A DNA stretch of 33,865 nt, taken from contig JAYMTA010000235.1 of assembly GCA_036897625.1 (NCBI GenBank), positions 1 to 33,865 on the forward strand. The letters run 5' to 3'. Position numbers and translations under genes: made by a program. Shown piece by piece: positions 1 through 12,295 of the stretch. This DNA is from Pelargonium cotyledonis (Eukaryota; Streptophyta; Magnoliopsida; Geraniales; Geraniaceae). Positions within the stretch are counted from its first letter, which is position 1. Every line of letters begins with the position of its first letter. Under the pieces are notes generated by a model. It worked only from the letters and a program-made list of their open reading frames with translations, made no database searches and was not told the DNA's origin.

Positions 1-294
1 TGAGTTGAAAGAACGTTTGCTTTCGATTCTCGCTCAAAAATTTCATGATATAAATCGAAAAAAATGTAATACATGCATGCAATAGAAAAAAATAAATCAT
101 TTTGAATCTTCCCCACTTTTTGTTTTTCTTTCTAATTTCATAAATATTAAAAATCCAATTAGGATTATCAAATAAAAAATAAATATATTATTTTAAAAGA
201 AACATATTCTTTTGATATTTTTTGCCATTTGTCATTTTCTCTTCATTTAATTTATAAAAAAAAATACAGAAAAAAAAAAAATTGGTTACAGTCA
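1..294. other. AT-rich upstream spacer, no gene seen
   Basis: This stretch is very AT-rich, with A and T runs and no recognisable coding sequence. It may hold distal ORC3 promoter elements or the end of an upstream spacer. Nothing specific can be supported. Confidence 0.5.
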
Positions 295-443
295 TGGGCC
301 TTTATGAGTTTCTATCCATTAAAAAGAAACCTAAGGATGATAGAAAATTGGGCCTATTGGGCCCAAAAGGCACACGAGGTCCAGCCCAAATAAGGCAAGC
401 TCAGACCAACTTTACATATTTGCCCCTGAAGACATTTCCCGCC
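295..443 (+). promoter_or_regulatory. ORC3 proximal promoter: E2F-type site plus site II (TGGGCC) cluster
   Basis: Seen: TTTCCCGCC at 435–443, followed by AAAA, which on the other strand reads TTTTGGCGGGAAA, a full match to the E2F/DP consensus. It lies about 80 bp before the ORC3 start codon. Upstream are TGGGCC at 295–300, 349–354 and 358–363, and the reverse form GCCCA at 384–388. Known: E2F sites drive S-phase genes, and TGGGCY 'site II' motifs, bound by TCP factors, are common in promoters of plant proliferation genes. Inference: ORC3 transcription here is tied to the G1/S transition. No clear TATA box is seen, as is usual for such promoters. Confidence 0.6.
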
Positions 444-520
444 AAAATGGAAGATGTGAAACCCAAAGTAGCGGCTAAACCTAACAGACAGTTCAGTAGA
501 GCTCTCTCTCGCGCTCTCCG

Positions 521-3500
521 ATGGCACCGTCTGCAGATGCCGCCGATTCGCCGCCTCCGTCTCCGGCCGAGAACGCCGACAATGATCTCCAGGTCAACTC
601 TTGCATTCCTTTCACTTTCTGTTCGGTTCGCGGGAAAATTTACTTGAAAACGGTAGAAATTTACGATTCGAATTTCACTACTTTTATTTCAAATGATGGA
701 GTCTCTAGTAATCGGATGATCTTATCAATACATGCTTCATCATGTTGATAATTTATCTATTTTTTTTATTTTTTTATTTGGCCTCTCGATATGTTCTACT
801 TTATTATCAGCAAAATTAACTGTAATTGGTGGATTAATCATGTGAGAAGAAGAATTGTTGCTTGATCAATGGATATTGATAGTGATTTCCGTTTCTTTGG
901 TTTGTGGGAATATTTACGGGAAAACTGTATAATTTTTTTATTCGAATCTCACTACTGTTATTTTAAGTTGCCGAGTCTGAAGTAGTAGAATGATCTTATC
1001 AATACATGCCTCTTCATGTTTATAATCTATTTATCTAGTTTTTAAACCTTGTTTTTTTATTTGGTCTCTTGATATGTTCTACTTTGTTATCAGAAATATT
1101 AGCAGTATTTGACATGAGAACATTGCAATTTTGTTGCTGTTATTGGTGGATTAATCATGTGAGAAGAAGATTTGTTGTTTGATAAATGGATATTGGTAGT
1201 GATTTCCATTTCTTTGGTTTGTGGGAAAATTTACAGGAAAACAGTAGAAAGTTATGATTCAAATCTGACTACTTTTACTTCAAATGCGAGACATTATGGA
1301 TTCTTGAGTAATTGAATGATCTTATCAATACAAGCTTCTTCATGTTGATCTGTCTGCTGTAAACAGTGTGATTTTTGATCTATTTTCATGTTTTTCTTAT
1401 TGTTATTCAATTTGGCCTTTTGAGGCTATTTCCGATTTGGTTTTCAGCAAAATTAGCACTAAGGTAACTTTGAATCGTTACATATTCACTTTGTTGTCTA
1501 ACATATCCTGCTTGGTTTCTGAAATTAACTGGAAAAGGAAAAAGATAATTTGAATACTGTAACTGCCACTTGTCACTCCTTTTCTTGATCTCCAATAATG
1601 TCTTGGTGGATTCTGTTTAAGCAGATTACAATTGGAGTAAATGCAATTCTTGAATCCAGCTTTGGGATTTTGGAAGTTTGAATATTGATTTTGTTTTTCC
1701 TTGACAAGAAATGGTGCTCTTAGTCAATCATCAATTTGTTCTTTGTTTGCAGCCGTTTTATGTTCTTCACAAGGCATCATCTCATAAGTCTGATAGAAAA
1801 TCAACCAGAGCTGCTAATACTCGGAGGAGGATAGATTTATCTAAGGATGCTGAAAGGGCTGAAGAATGTGATGATCACTACGAGAACTTGAGAATGGAAG
1901 CTTCTGAATTTGTTTGGTCAAAAATAGAGTCGACCATCAAGGTTTGACTCTTTTGTTTTCTGTGGATGTGGCTTGTGGGGCCCTATTTCATGCAAGCTAT
2001 ATTTGTAGATTTGCTATTGGTCGTGGCAATACCCAAGCAACATACAGCTTAAAACTTAAAGCATTGCTGTCCAAATTGTTATCTCTGAGCAGTAAAGAAT
2101 GACATTTTTTCACATCATTAGTGCAGGATGTTTTGAGGGGTATCAATACTAATGTATTTAATGAAATACATAGCTGGATTTGTGAATCCTTCAATGCTAT
2201 AAGATCATTGGGATCACCTGGTTTTGGTGAAGCGACTAGATCTTTTCCAATTGTCACTGACGCTGCTTCTAAACAACTGTTTACTGGGCTGGTTCTCACC
2301 AGTAAGTTCCTATTCCTATCCAAGTCATTAATCTAAATTAAGAGGTTTGGTTAGAGAAAATTGTGGTGGTGCCTATTACTTGGGAGATAGGTCACACGTT
2401 TGTATAGATCTAGCTAAGGTGATTGCCTGCAATTATATGTATACACAATTTTGGTATTAATAGTAAGGAACACTCATCTTATGGTGATATATGTATGAAA
2501 TCTAAAATTTTGCTGTTAGAGAAGCATATTTACATTCAACTCGAACCAATAACTTTCCATTGTCTCCAACTTGTTTAATGTAACTTACATAATTTTACTG
2601 TATACGTCCATACATAAATAATACCTTCTAATCAACAATATTTATTGATTGTAACTCATTCAAATATTTTTATGAGTTAATCTTCTGTTCAAGTTTTTGG
2701 GATAGAAATATTTATGTGCCTATCATTTACAGAGAATATGGAGTTTGTTGATGATCTACTGACATTTGAAGAGCTTGGCCTACATCTGAAATCTCATGGG
2801 TGCCATGTAGCTAATCTTTCCTCTCTGGATTTCTTGGCTAAGAATGGTATTGGTGGTTGCCTGAGAAGTTTGTTGAGACAGTTTTTGATGGCTACTTTTG
2901 ATGTAAGTACTTACCTTTGCATGCTCCTGTTTATATCAAGGTGAGTTTAAAACATGAAGCTCATCATTATCTTTTCTGATGTTGCTTTTAAGCAGGCAGC
3001 TGATATGTCCATCTTAGCAGCATGGTACAGAGGACAAGGAAATACTGATGCCCCAATCGTTGTGATAATAGATGACATGGAGCGATGTTGTGGCTCAGTT
3101 TTGTCAGATTTTATCTATATGTTGAGGTATTAACAAGCATCTTTTGCCAACCCAGTACTCATATTGTGCTCAATGGTTTGCACATGTTTGGGTGTTAGAA
3201 ACCATGGTGTTAGTTCTGAAAACATAATGGGTGTCATAAGAATTATTTGAACTTGCTCTATTTTGACTGTGATGAAGCTTCAACTGCTGGTTACTTATAT
3301 CTTTATTTTCACTCAATTACTGAATATATATCCAATTATACAAGATATATTTATAACTATAAAAATTCCAAGTGAAGAGTCAATTTATGTGAGCATATAC
3401 TGTATATGTAATATGCAATTCTGTTAAATGTAAGCTGTTTTGTTGGAAGAGAATTCATATATTCCCTCTGGCCATCATGAATTTCATAGCAATCTAAAAT

Positions 3501-6500
3501 TTGTGGAGAGAATTGATCTATACATGAAAAAAATGGAATCTTTGTTGCTTAAAATGAATTACGATGATTGTACATATGCTATGTTATAGAAATGACTCAT
3601 TATGTTCAATTTTGAGTTGTTACTTACTCCTTTCTTTGTATCAGTGAATGGGTTGTTAAGATTCCAATAATTTTACTTGTGGGAGTTGCAACTACACTTG
3701 ATGCCCCAAAAAATGTACTACCTTCAAATGCTCTGCAGCTCTTATGTCCTCATAAATTCATTTTGGGGTCACCATCTGAGAGAATGGATGCAGTAGTCGA
3801 GGCTGTTCTTGTGAAGCAGTGTTTTGGGTTCAGTGTTGGTCACAAGGTGGCAGTTTTTCTCAGGAACTACTTTCTAAACCAGGATGGGACTTTGACATCT
3901 TTCATTAGAGCTTTGAAGGTTGGAGTTTCAATTCCAAGTGTAATCATATGTATCATTGTTATTGTTGTCTTTGTCATCTGCTTGCTTCTGCTATTGCTTG
4001 TCTGGTCAACATAATTTGCCCCTGCTAATGTTATGTTTTGAAAGGTATTTTTCAGATAGCATGTGTCCAACATTTCTCGCTGGAGCCTCGAAGCATCTTA
4101 CTCCATTGGCTACTTATTGAAGAAGACAATAAGGTTACTTTTCCTTGTCTGTTATGATATTTGAATAATTGCCTTTGCACTGTGTCATCATGCTATGTAT
4201 CATCTGAAAGCTGAAATTTGTTACTTTTTTTTAGTCATGTCTGAGCCGTAGTTACTTAATGCTAATTAAAAGATGGAACAGGCTCTTAACAAACTGGCTC
4301 ATCACTCATGTATTGTGGAACGTCTGGTTTGTTATTTTATTTTTTGTAATCAATCAGGCCAGTCTTCTCTTTTCTTCATGTAATACTAAGCATGAGAATT
4401 TGAAGGTCATACTAAATAATAATTGAACATATAGAAGTTAATATTTTTATTTCACCATTTTACAGTGGGAAATACATCTCCTTGGTATGATTTTGTTGCT
4501 GGCATGCTGAAAATTGCTACTGAATAAACAATTAAAGTTATGAAAGTAAATGATGTTTTCTCTTTTCTCCTTCAAATGATGTTTGGCCATTGAAGAGGTT
4601 ATGCAGTGACAATTCTGCTTCATTACTGGAACTAATGATCAAGAATGCACCGGAGCTTCCATCTTATGCGAGGTATGTGAGATACATAATCATTTTATGA
4701 GAATTGGTATTCTATGAAAGATAAAACATGCTGAAGAAGATGATATGCTTATTTTGGTAACAAAATGACCAAAGGGATCAAATAGATGAAGTGGGAGTCG
4801 AAAGTTTAGCTCATGGTTTGCTTGAATTGAAGAGATCACAAAAGCATTGGAGCACTGTTCTTCTGGTGAGGTCTCAGACTCTTCTTTATCCTACTATTAT
4901 GGTTTTTCCTATGATTGATGGCTGGATGCCTTTAGTATCCAAGGATGAACTGTATCGTGATACTAGTTATTCTCGCTGTTGACTTGTAATGTGTGATGCA
5001 GTTTTTGTATGAAGCTGGGAAGTTCAACAAAATCCAACTGCTAGACTTGTTCTGCGAGGCACTTGATCCAGATCTGTACAGGTCAAGGGTTTCCAAGACC
5101 CATTTGAAATTAGATAATAATTATGAAAAATCTACAAGTGATCGCTGCACCAGCCATCAGTATTCCACCTTGCGAAAGGGTGGTTTTATCTGCCAAGCAG
5201 TACGCAGAGTGAGGTAAAAAAAGCTGCAAATTTAACCTTTGTTTCCAGTATATCATTTACCTTGCTGAAGGTTTCCCGGGCTACCAGAAACTCAAGTTCT
5301 TGGTCTTTTAGATTTTCACATGAAATTTCACTATTGCCCTCTGGTTCTTACACTTGATCAAATCCTTAAATTAGATTTAAAACTTAGCAAAACCTTTTAT
5401 GACGTTAAAAGAGAGGTCTAACTATGACATGCCATATCATGATTAAGGTAGACATATAATAGGATCTCCAATAAGTTTCAAACCTAGTGTCTTGTTGTTT
5501 GTTTTGTGGACAATTGCTTTACATATAACTGTCACTTTACATCTTATGCTATTCAGAGATCTTCCTGGTACACAACTCTGCCAGTTGCTAAAGAGCTGGG
5601 AAAAGTTAGCTGTGGACACTAATGAGGTATGATTATTATTTGGATTTGGTTATAAAAAGATTTAGACACTTCTCTCATATGGTAATCATTTTGCAGCAAA
5701 ATATTTTGTGTGGTCTTCGCTTATTCAGCATAGTCCTTTATTTATTATTTCAGTTATTGTCTTGTTGTGGAATATATTCAGCTCCCTGGGCTTGAGTTCA
5801 TTAAAAAAGCTATTCTTCAGTTTGCATTATTGAAAGAAAATATTCTGCTATTGGGTACTGTCGGGACTTTTTTATTAGATTTTCTGAAGAGGTTTAAAAT
5901 CTGTTATCATTAAGAGCATGTTTTTGAACTTAGGTGTGAACCAGTCGCTTTACTAAATTTCTAGTCTGTAATGTAATTGAAATTTAGCTCTGAAATAATA
6001 TTGCTGAGTTTGCATTACGGAAAAAAACTTAATCTGAAAGTGATGCTTTTATACACACAAATTTTAGGCATAATGTCTTTTACCTTGTCCAATTTTATGA
6101 ATTGTACGCAAATGCTGTGAAGGTTGTACACAGTTCAAGCCTCATTGTTTTTGAAAAATTTCTCAATAAATTTACATCTACAAGGACATAATAGTATAAT
6201 GGGATCATAGCATAAATATCCCCATTGGAGTTCAGCCTTATTGTTATTGTGTTAATTTACCACTTGCATATTTTATTTTACCTTTCAAGATTAATATCAC
6301 AAAATATTAGTGTTGGGACAAGCTAATGCTCGTTATGTTATAATGTTGTCTTAGATTCATGATAAAGTGAAGGAATTGCAGCCTATGCTGAAACTTGAGG
6401 ATGACAAGAGCTTGAAACAAGATTTGACGAACATATCTAAGTAATATTCTCTCTCTCACGCCATTACGGCTGAAAGGGTGGCATGACTGACACTTTACAC

Positions 6501-7607
6501 TTTTGTACTCGGCCACTCGTCATTTCTATTTATTAGATGTGTTGCTCTGTTGATATTTATTGTCCATTGAAGATAGAGCCTTGTTGAAATTTGTCTTTAT
6601 TAGCCCTCTCATTTTGGTTGTTGAACTCTATGCCTTCACTAATCACTAGTTCCTCCTTTTTGGTCGTTGGTTGAAGTAGTTACCTTCATATGTCAATAGT
6701 TGGTTCATGTGCAGATTGTCTATGATTTACTATAATTGGGGCCTTTGTGGAAGTGATTCTGATCTGAATGTTGATGATACTGTACAGGAGACACTCGTTT
6801 TGGACGTCTGAAAAGGGCTCAAAAGTTGGAAACGATAGCGTTGTCAAATTAATTGAATGCTTGATGAGGTAGGGTCACTCTTGTTTATGACATGTTTGTT
6901 GCAAAGCTTTTTTTCAATTTGTTGAATTCAATGACAATAATACTGCTTTCTATAGATGTTTGTTACATTTCTATTCATTTATTAAGTCTTAAGTGTATGC
7001 CATTCCTGAAATCTTAATAGGCACTGCGAATGCAGGTAAAATAAAGGGTGGCTTAGTGCATGAAGCACCCACCATTAAGCTACCATTGGAGGATTTTTGT
7101 TAATACTTATTTGCAACTGTTTATTGCTCTTTACTCTCCCAAATTCCTCCAAAGCATGTTGTTCTATGATTACATCCTTGAAGTGGCATGCTGAAATGTT
7201 CATTTCAATTGGCTGATCTGGCAATGCTTTTACCACAGTACCTGCTTATTAAATAAAAATTGAATTATCTTCCCATGTTTATGAAACAGAGATTATCTAC
7301 AGCCCATTGAGTGCAAGCAGTTCCATGAAATTGTCTGCTTTAAGAATGTTGAGAAACTTCATCTGGTAAGCATTACTACAATCCGTAATAAATTTGAATT
7401 TATGAGTGCTCTATTTTCTGATAGGTTTTGTTGTAATAGTCTGTCTTACTCGTTCTTAAATTTGCTAAGCTATATATTCATGTTGTCTGTCATCCTGTCT
7501 AAATCTAACTTTCAAGCACTTCAACCATTTATCATATGTAAATTCACCTATTTCTTGGCCACGATACGATTTTGTGCATAATATTAGAGCAAGTATGTCA
7601 CACTGCG

Positions 7608-7657
<50 letters not shown>

Positions 7658-9760
7658 GATTATTTTTTTTTTGTCCCTCTAAGTGTGAGAAATAAATAAT
7701 ATATCCTCTTAGTGCCTTTTTATGTGGTAAATAGTTCTACGGTGGCACGAACATTGGGCCACAATTTAAGTAATAAAAGGTTATGAGCTCTGTTCATATG
7801 AAAGGCACATTATTGTTTTCATGTTCTTTTTGATATAGATCTTCCCTGGATCAGGATTCAATTAACAGAACGGTGTGAGTGTGTGTGATAGTATAGTATA
7901 GAGTTGGAGGCAGCTAATATGGGTGCTTATATGTTTTATATAGACTCCTCATCCAGCTTAGTGTCAGCCTTACAATTTAAAATCACATTGAAGCAGAACA
8001 TGTTGTATAATTTTCACTTGACATTACCTCATAAAACAGTATAACTTCATAGTCACAACAAATTTATAGCATTACTTAACAATACATTGAGCCTTTTACT
8101 TGCTTTTGTATTGATTTATTTATATGTCCTTCACTCTGCATCGTTTTAACTTCGTAGTCATATTAGACTTTAGTTGGAGACCCAAGAAAACAGATTCAAG
8201 TTGATCTTCTGGAGTTCCAGAAAATATTAAGTTGTAGTTGCTGCAGCTGGAGTAGCAGTGTCCCATTGCCATCTATGCATGATACCTCGATCATGTAAGT
8301 ATTTCCTTGAACGAAAACTGTTTTAACATGTTACTTTGTTATTGTCTGTCGAGTAGAGGTTGTACATTGACAAATGACAAGTTAACATGAACATGCATTC
8401 GAGCAAGACCTCCAGTGATGCAACTCTTATTAAAATGCTGGCTGAAGAACAATGCATACAAGCAGCCTAGTTTCTTCTCTAACTTCTGAAATATCAAAGC
8501 ATAAGCTGAAAATGATAGAAGCTGCACAATAACTATTTATAGCTTCTACTCAAACCCTAGTTCAAAATAAACCCAAAATAAAATAATTGTAATTTTCCGA
8601 AATAATAAAATGCCCAAAATACCTTCCAAACGGCCTTAGAATGCAAAACTATGGCCTAATTACATGGCAAAGCCGAGTGGTCTCCATCTCAACTTCTTAT
8701 TATAGGTTCTAAACTTCTAATTCGGTCATCTGAATATGTTAGATTAGAACATGAGGAAGAATGAAACAGTTTCAGTGAGCCTATCAGTCAGTCTCTTAGA
8801 CATCTTGGGCATGTAATAATTTCCTGAGTTATCTTGTTTTTTGCCTGTTAAACATGCTCATGAAGCAAGCAATCACTCTCATTAACTTTGAGATTTATTT
8901 GATTTGACTTGTATGTTTGTTCTGGCTCTAGTCTGACCTAAGGCATTCTCATTTTCAGAATCTTATAAGGAATATACTATTTTTTCAAAATCTTGTAAGG
9001 ATTAATATACTAATTTTTGCTGGGAAAGCGCCGTGTCAAGATTGTCAGATCTGATTTATCGTTCAACTCTCTGGTAATATTTGAACTTTATGTTTTTGTG
9101 TTTAGGTATATGCTGGCTCAGGAGCATGGCGATCTTATTAATCTCCATGACTGGTACCAATCTTTTAAAACTATTCTTCATAGTAACTCGAATATCAAAG
9201 GGAAGCGCAAGTTGAAGCAGTCCCCGCGGGCTAAGAAAAGAAAGGAAATGCATGAATCTGAAAACCCTAGTGAAGCATCAATTCAGTATCCTGAAGTAAA
9301 GATGGGTAAAGTATTTTGAAAAAAAATGTGATAGATCATATGCCCACACATAATGAGTGAAAATTGAAAGTACAAGGACTTCGGTGTCCTTATTTATTTT
9401 TTTTTTATAGGGAGCTGTTTGCAAATGTGTTTTAAGTATTTGGTGCTCATCTACTATTTGATCTTCTTTAAATGTGAGGTTTACGAGTTTTAGTCAGGAA
9501 AACAGTCTTTCCTCAAGGCATGAGCAAGACTGCATACATAGATGATCATGCTTAGACTTCATAACGGGTGTGATTGTGCGAGTCTCGTCCATTGAACAGC
9601 TATTTGGTATAAAACTACTGTCTCCTTGAAGCTCCTTAACCTTGATTTCCACAGAGCAAGGTTCTGCAGGGCTGTCATCGAGCTCCAGATTACAGGACTC
9701 CTTCGGATGCCCAGCAAAAGACGTCCAGATTTTGTGCAAAGAGTTGCATTTGGACTCTAA
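521..9760 (+). CDS. ORC3: Origin recognition complex subunit 3, 18 coding exons, 752 aa
   Basis: Exons: 521–592, 1753–1941, 2127–2301, 2733–2902, 2996–3126, 3645–3918, 4056–4133, 4282–4326, 4596–4672, 4775–4865, 5002–5213, 5557–5626, 6355–6440, 6788–6868, 7290–7365, 8167–8294, 9106–9305 and 9657–9760. Together they give 2259 nt in one open frame with GT–AG junctions and matching phases. ORC3 is a subunit of the six-protein complex that marks replication origins in the nucleus and helps load MCM. Seen: an N-terminal block starting PFYVLHKAS (residue 25 on), a Walker-B-like hydrophobic strand plus acidic stretch VVIIDDMERC at about 224–233, a basic KGKRK...AKKRK stretch at 683–698 that looks like a nuclear localisation signal, and a C-terminal winged-helix end (ARFCRAVIELQ...RRPDFVQRV) ending in TAA. 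The length fits plant ORC3 (roughly 730–750 aa). Exon 8 is weak: AG at 4271–4272 would add three residues. The start is the first ATG of the frame, just before a Pro/Ala-rich N-terminus. Confidence 0.93.
620..1350. repeat. About 2.5–3 degenerate tandem units of 270–320 bp in ORC3 intron 1
   Basis: Blocks starting with a GGGAA...TTTAC motif at about 632, 906 and 1223 are followed by the same ordered landmarks: a GATCTTATCAATACA block, a GATATGTTCTACTTT block and a GGTGGATTAATCATGTGAGA block. The last of these occurs twice (about 830 and 1146). The periods are about 274 and 317 bp, and the second unit carries an extra stretch of about 40 bp. The first unit begins about 30–40 bp past the exon 1 donor, so the repeats have lengthened intron 1 to 1160 bp. 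Confidence 0.7.
7611..7657. repeat. Compound (CT)n(AT)n microsatellite in ORC3 intron 15
   Basis: A run of 15 CT units at 7611–7640 passes directly into about eight AT units (7641–7657). It is a likely length-polymorphic marker. It lies deep in the intron between exons 15 and 16 and has no visible coding effect. Confidence 0.95.
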
Positions 9761-10510
9761 TACTAAAAGCAATTCAAGTAGATCTATCCTCTGTTACTCC
9801 TTCCAGTCAATGAGGAAAAAAAGGTAAGAGTTATTTCATTCATTTAAGTTTTTAACATCAAATAAAAACCCCGCTGATTCAAACACAACTTTATTTAAAT
9901 ATCAAGTTTAGCCCTGTTGTGTTCTAACGAACCAATTAGGTATTACAGAGAACCATTTCAACTAAAAGTTGAAACTGATATCATGTCCCTCTCATGCAAG
10001 CTTATTATTGCTTTGTGCATGGTCTATGCACGGTCTATGCGCCAAAAAGTTAGCATAGTTTTAATAATCAGGATAGCGATAAGATCTCGAGGTAGACTTC
10101 TGATACCGTGAAGAAACAACTCTAATAAAATTTAAGCTGATAGTTGAATGCTCATTATCAATTTTATACTCTAATTAACATGATACTAAGATATCTTTGT
10201 GTTTATTTTACATTATGATTTAGGAACCCTATAGCTAAATTATTAGATAAAAAAATGTCCAAATATTGTTAGTTATAGGGTATTTGCAATTCTACTTAAG
10301 TTGTTCTTGGGTTCTAGTACTGTGAAGTCAATAATGAGACGAAAATAAAAATCTGAAATTGAAAAGAAATGAGCGGTACAAAAATTGGTGTCTAATATCA
10401 GTATTGTATGTGGTGTGCCTGAGTTTACGGAGATGACCCATTGTGTCGAGATTCCGTATCTTGCAATCAATCAATATGGCCTTTTTTGATCTATTTTGTT
10501 TTCATTCATT
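9761..10510. other. ORC3 3' flank and spacer, no gene seen
   Basis: This AT-rich stretch follows the ORC3 stop codon and should include its 3'UTR and polyadenylation region. No single polyadenylation signal stands out. Short open frames on both strands lack codon bias or recognisable motifs. I see no further gene. Confidence 0.5.
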
Positions 10511-10690
10511 TATTGAAAGTCTCGAGTGTGAGTCTCAATTATAAACAAAATAGGCATGAGAAGAGTTTTGTCTCTCGAGGGGAAGAGAAGTAGTTCTCTT
10601 CATTCAAAGTCTCGAGTTTGAGTCTCAATCACGGAGAACATAGGCACGGGTAGAGTTTTGTCTCTCGAGTGGAGCTCTTCGACTCGAATT
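10511..10690. repeat. Two degenerate 90-bp tandem units
   Basis: Copies at about 10511–10600 and 10601–10690 share AAAGTCTCGAG, GAGTCTCAAT, ATAGGCA and AGAGTTTTGTCTCTCGAG in the same order, with a period of 90 bp. The segment GAGTTTGAGTCTC resembles a pol III box B, so these may be pieces of a tRNA-derived SINE. No complete element could be outlined. Confidence 0.65.
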
Positions 10691-10803
10691 AGTTCTGAAT
10701 AAACATTTGGAACACTAAATGTGGAAGGAGACGCAATTTAAAATGTGTTAAAACTATAAATAATAATTGTTACAAAATATGTATGATTTGTATTTGCTTG
10801 ATG

Positions 10804-10968
10804 GTTGATGATTTGACTCTTGGGTCCATTTCCTGGATTCTACTATAAATTTGGAAACATTTGGCTTCATGTATCTGGCTCCATTTCATGGAATTTACTA
10901 TAAATTTAGTTGATGATTCAAGAAATGTCTCTTGGCTCCATTTCCAGTATTTTTTAATGGATTTTTAG
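10804..10968. repeat. Three short degenerate units around GGCTCCATTTC...CTATAAATTT
   Basis: Units begin near 10804, 10865 and 10909. They share (G/T)GGCTCCATTTC, and the first two also share TACTATAAATTT. The third is the most diverged. No coding potential is seen. A further 39-bp duplication lies downstream at 11830–11907. Confidence 0.55.
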
Positions 10969-11829
10969 GAGAATATCTAGGTCATTAAGATGATCGATTA
11001 TATTTATTTCTAGAATAATTCAGAGGCCATTTTGATAGTATTATTTTCCCTAATAAAAGCTAACTTGAAAGAAACTTAAAACTAATTGTTGTTGTATTAT
11101 TGTGTGTGTATATGTATTTAAAAATAGACATTTTCCTATATACTAAATTTAAATTTGTGTTATTTGCAGGTTAAATTGAAGAAAAAACATTTTATTTTTT
11201 AAAATGCAGGTTAAATAGTAGAAAAAGTTGAAGTGAAGCAAACAGAAAGATAATTGTCCAATTTGGCCAACACATGAAACTGTTGTGATAATTTATAATG
11301 TGTTGATTATTGTATTTAGCTACTGTGTGGTTTTCCCAAAAGAATGGTTCCAAAACTGTGCTTGAAGTCACTTGTAAGTTGTAATATTCTTTTATTTTAG
11401 TTTATTCTTTTATTTTAGTTTTTACTCTATCTTCTATGTATGACTCGAATATCAATTAATCGTGGTGAGTTAGGTCTTTTCAAACTGAATTTGATAAAAC
11501 TTGATTGAGATTTTCTATCCGCATCATATATTATCATAGTCTACTCGAAGATGTGGTAGATTGTCATGACGCATGTGAAAAATGCGGATGGTTTGTAGTG
11601 ACAATATTTTCCCTTTGTGATCTATGAAAATAAATGTGTATTAGCGCTCGCTCTTGTTAGGAAGGTTCAAGGAAGATAAACAATTAAATAACAGCTTTGC
11701 CCGAGATTGTGCATCATAAGGGGATAGAGTTTGGCTGAGCCACACGAAGTGTCGTTGCCACCAACAAAGGGCCTGCAGAGAGATGATAGTGACTTTGTAG
11801 GTGGGGCGAGTGGTGTAAGAAAGTAACGT
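10969..11829. other. AT-rich spacer, no gene seen
   Basis: This spacer includes a small repeat, TGCAGGTTAAAT, at about 11166 and 11205, and a short TTTATTTTAGTTTATTC duplication near 11390–11420. No conserved coding sequence is recognisable on either strand. Confidence 0.45.
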
Positions 11830-11907
11830 GAAACTGCGACAAGGGCATTTACAGAATGGATGATGGATGAAACTGCGACAAGGGCAATTGCAAAATGGAT
11901 GATGGAA
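11830..11907. repeat. Two 39-bp tandem units
   Basis: Units at 11830–11868 and 11869–11907 both begin GAAACTGCGACAAGGGCA and end GAATGGATGATGGA or AAATGGATGATGGA, with a handful of mismatches. Read on the minus strand they give a short Cys/Pro/His-rich repeat. The surrounding frame has no other sign of being a gene. Confidence 0.85.
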
Positions 11908-11933
11908 AATTTTATGCACTAAAAGACGTCGGT

Positions 11934-12109
11934 TGTTTCCTAGGAGATGATGTAATGGTTAAGAACACACATCTCCATGTGGGAGATCGTGGGTTCAAAT
12001 CCTATTGCGTTGGGTGGGGTGGGATGGGGTGGGGTGAGGTTTAAAAGGGAGAGCTAATTCCTATTTTGTGGTTTAATTTGTTTGGTAGTTTTTTTTTTTT
12101 TTAAAAAAA
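11934..12109 (+). mobile_element. tRNA-derived SINE with 13-bp target-site duplication
   Basis: Seen: the 13-bp sequence AAAAGACGTCGGT occurs directly before (11921–11933) and after (12110–12122) a body of about 176 bp. The body has a box-A-like TGATGTAATGG at 11948–11958 and a box B, GGTTCAAATCC at 11992–12002, which matches GGTTCRANTCC. The distance between the boxes is typical of a tRNA-related pol III promoter. A G/T-rich segment follows, then a T-run and an A-run at the 3' end. Known: these are the hallmarks of a SINE moved by LINE machinery. The perfect duplication suggests a fairly recent insertion. The family cannot be assigned from sequence alone. Confidence 0.85.
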
Positions 12110-12295
12110 AAAAGACGTCGGTCCTGTGTCACACAATCCCCTCTACAAAGTTTTAAATACAACCATATTTTCCAAATCTCAAAATTTAGATGTCAAACTA
12201 AAATATAAAACCGCTTTGCTAATTGATTCATCGCTTCACGCTTAAACCTACTTGTTTTGATACGAGGAAAATATGAAAAGAGCGCGGGAGTGCGG

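Noticed and set aside
1997-2323. Minus-strand open frame of 108 codons over ORC3 exon 3
   Set aside because: It mirrors a coding exon on the + strand, spans a splice site, and shows no protein motif. It is a shadow frame.
8339-8527. Minus-strand frame in ORC3 intron 16
   Set aside because: It has no recognisable motif and lies entirely within an intron. It may be part of an old insertion, but no element ends were found.
11641-11919. Minus-strand open frame with Cys-rich repeats (CNCPCRSF, CKCPCRSF)
   Set aside because: The repeats come from a 39-bp DNA duplication, the rest of the frame has no recognisable motif, and it lies in repeat-rich spacer. No support as a gene.
11943-12015. Possible tRNA gene
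   Set aside because: Box A and box B are present but acceptor and anticodon stems do not form, and the sequence is flanked by a target-site duplication with a T/A tail. It is a SINE, not a tRNA.
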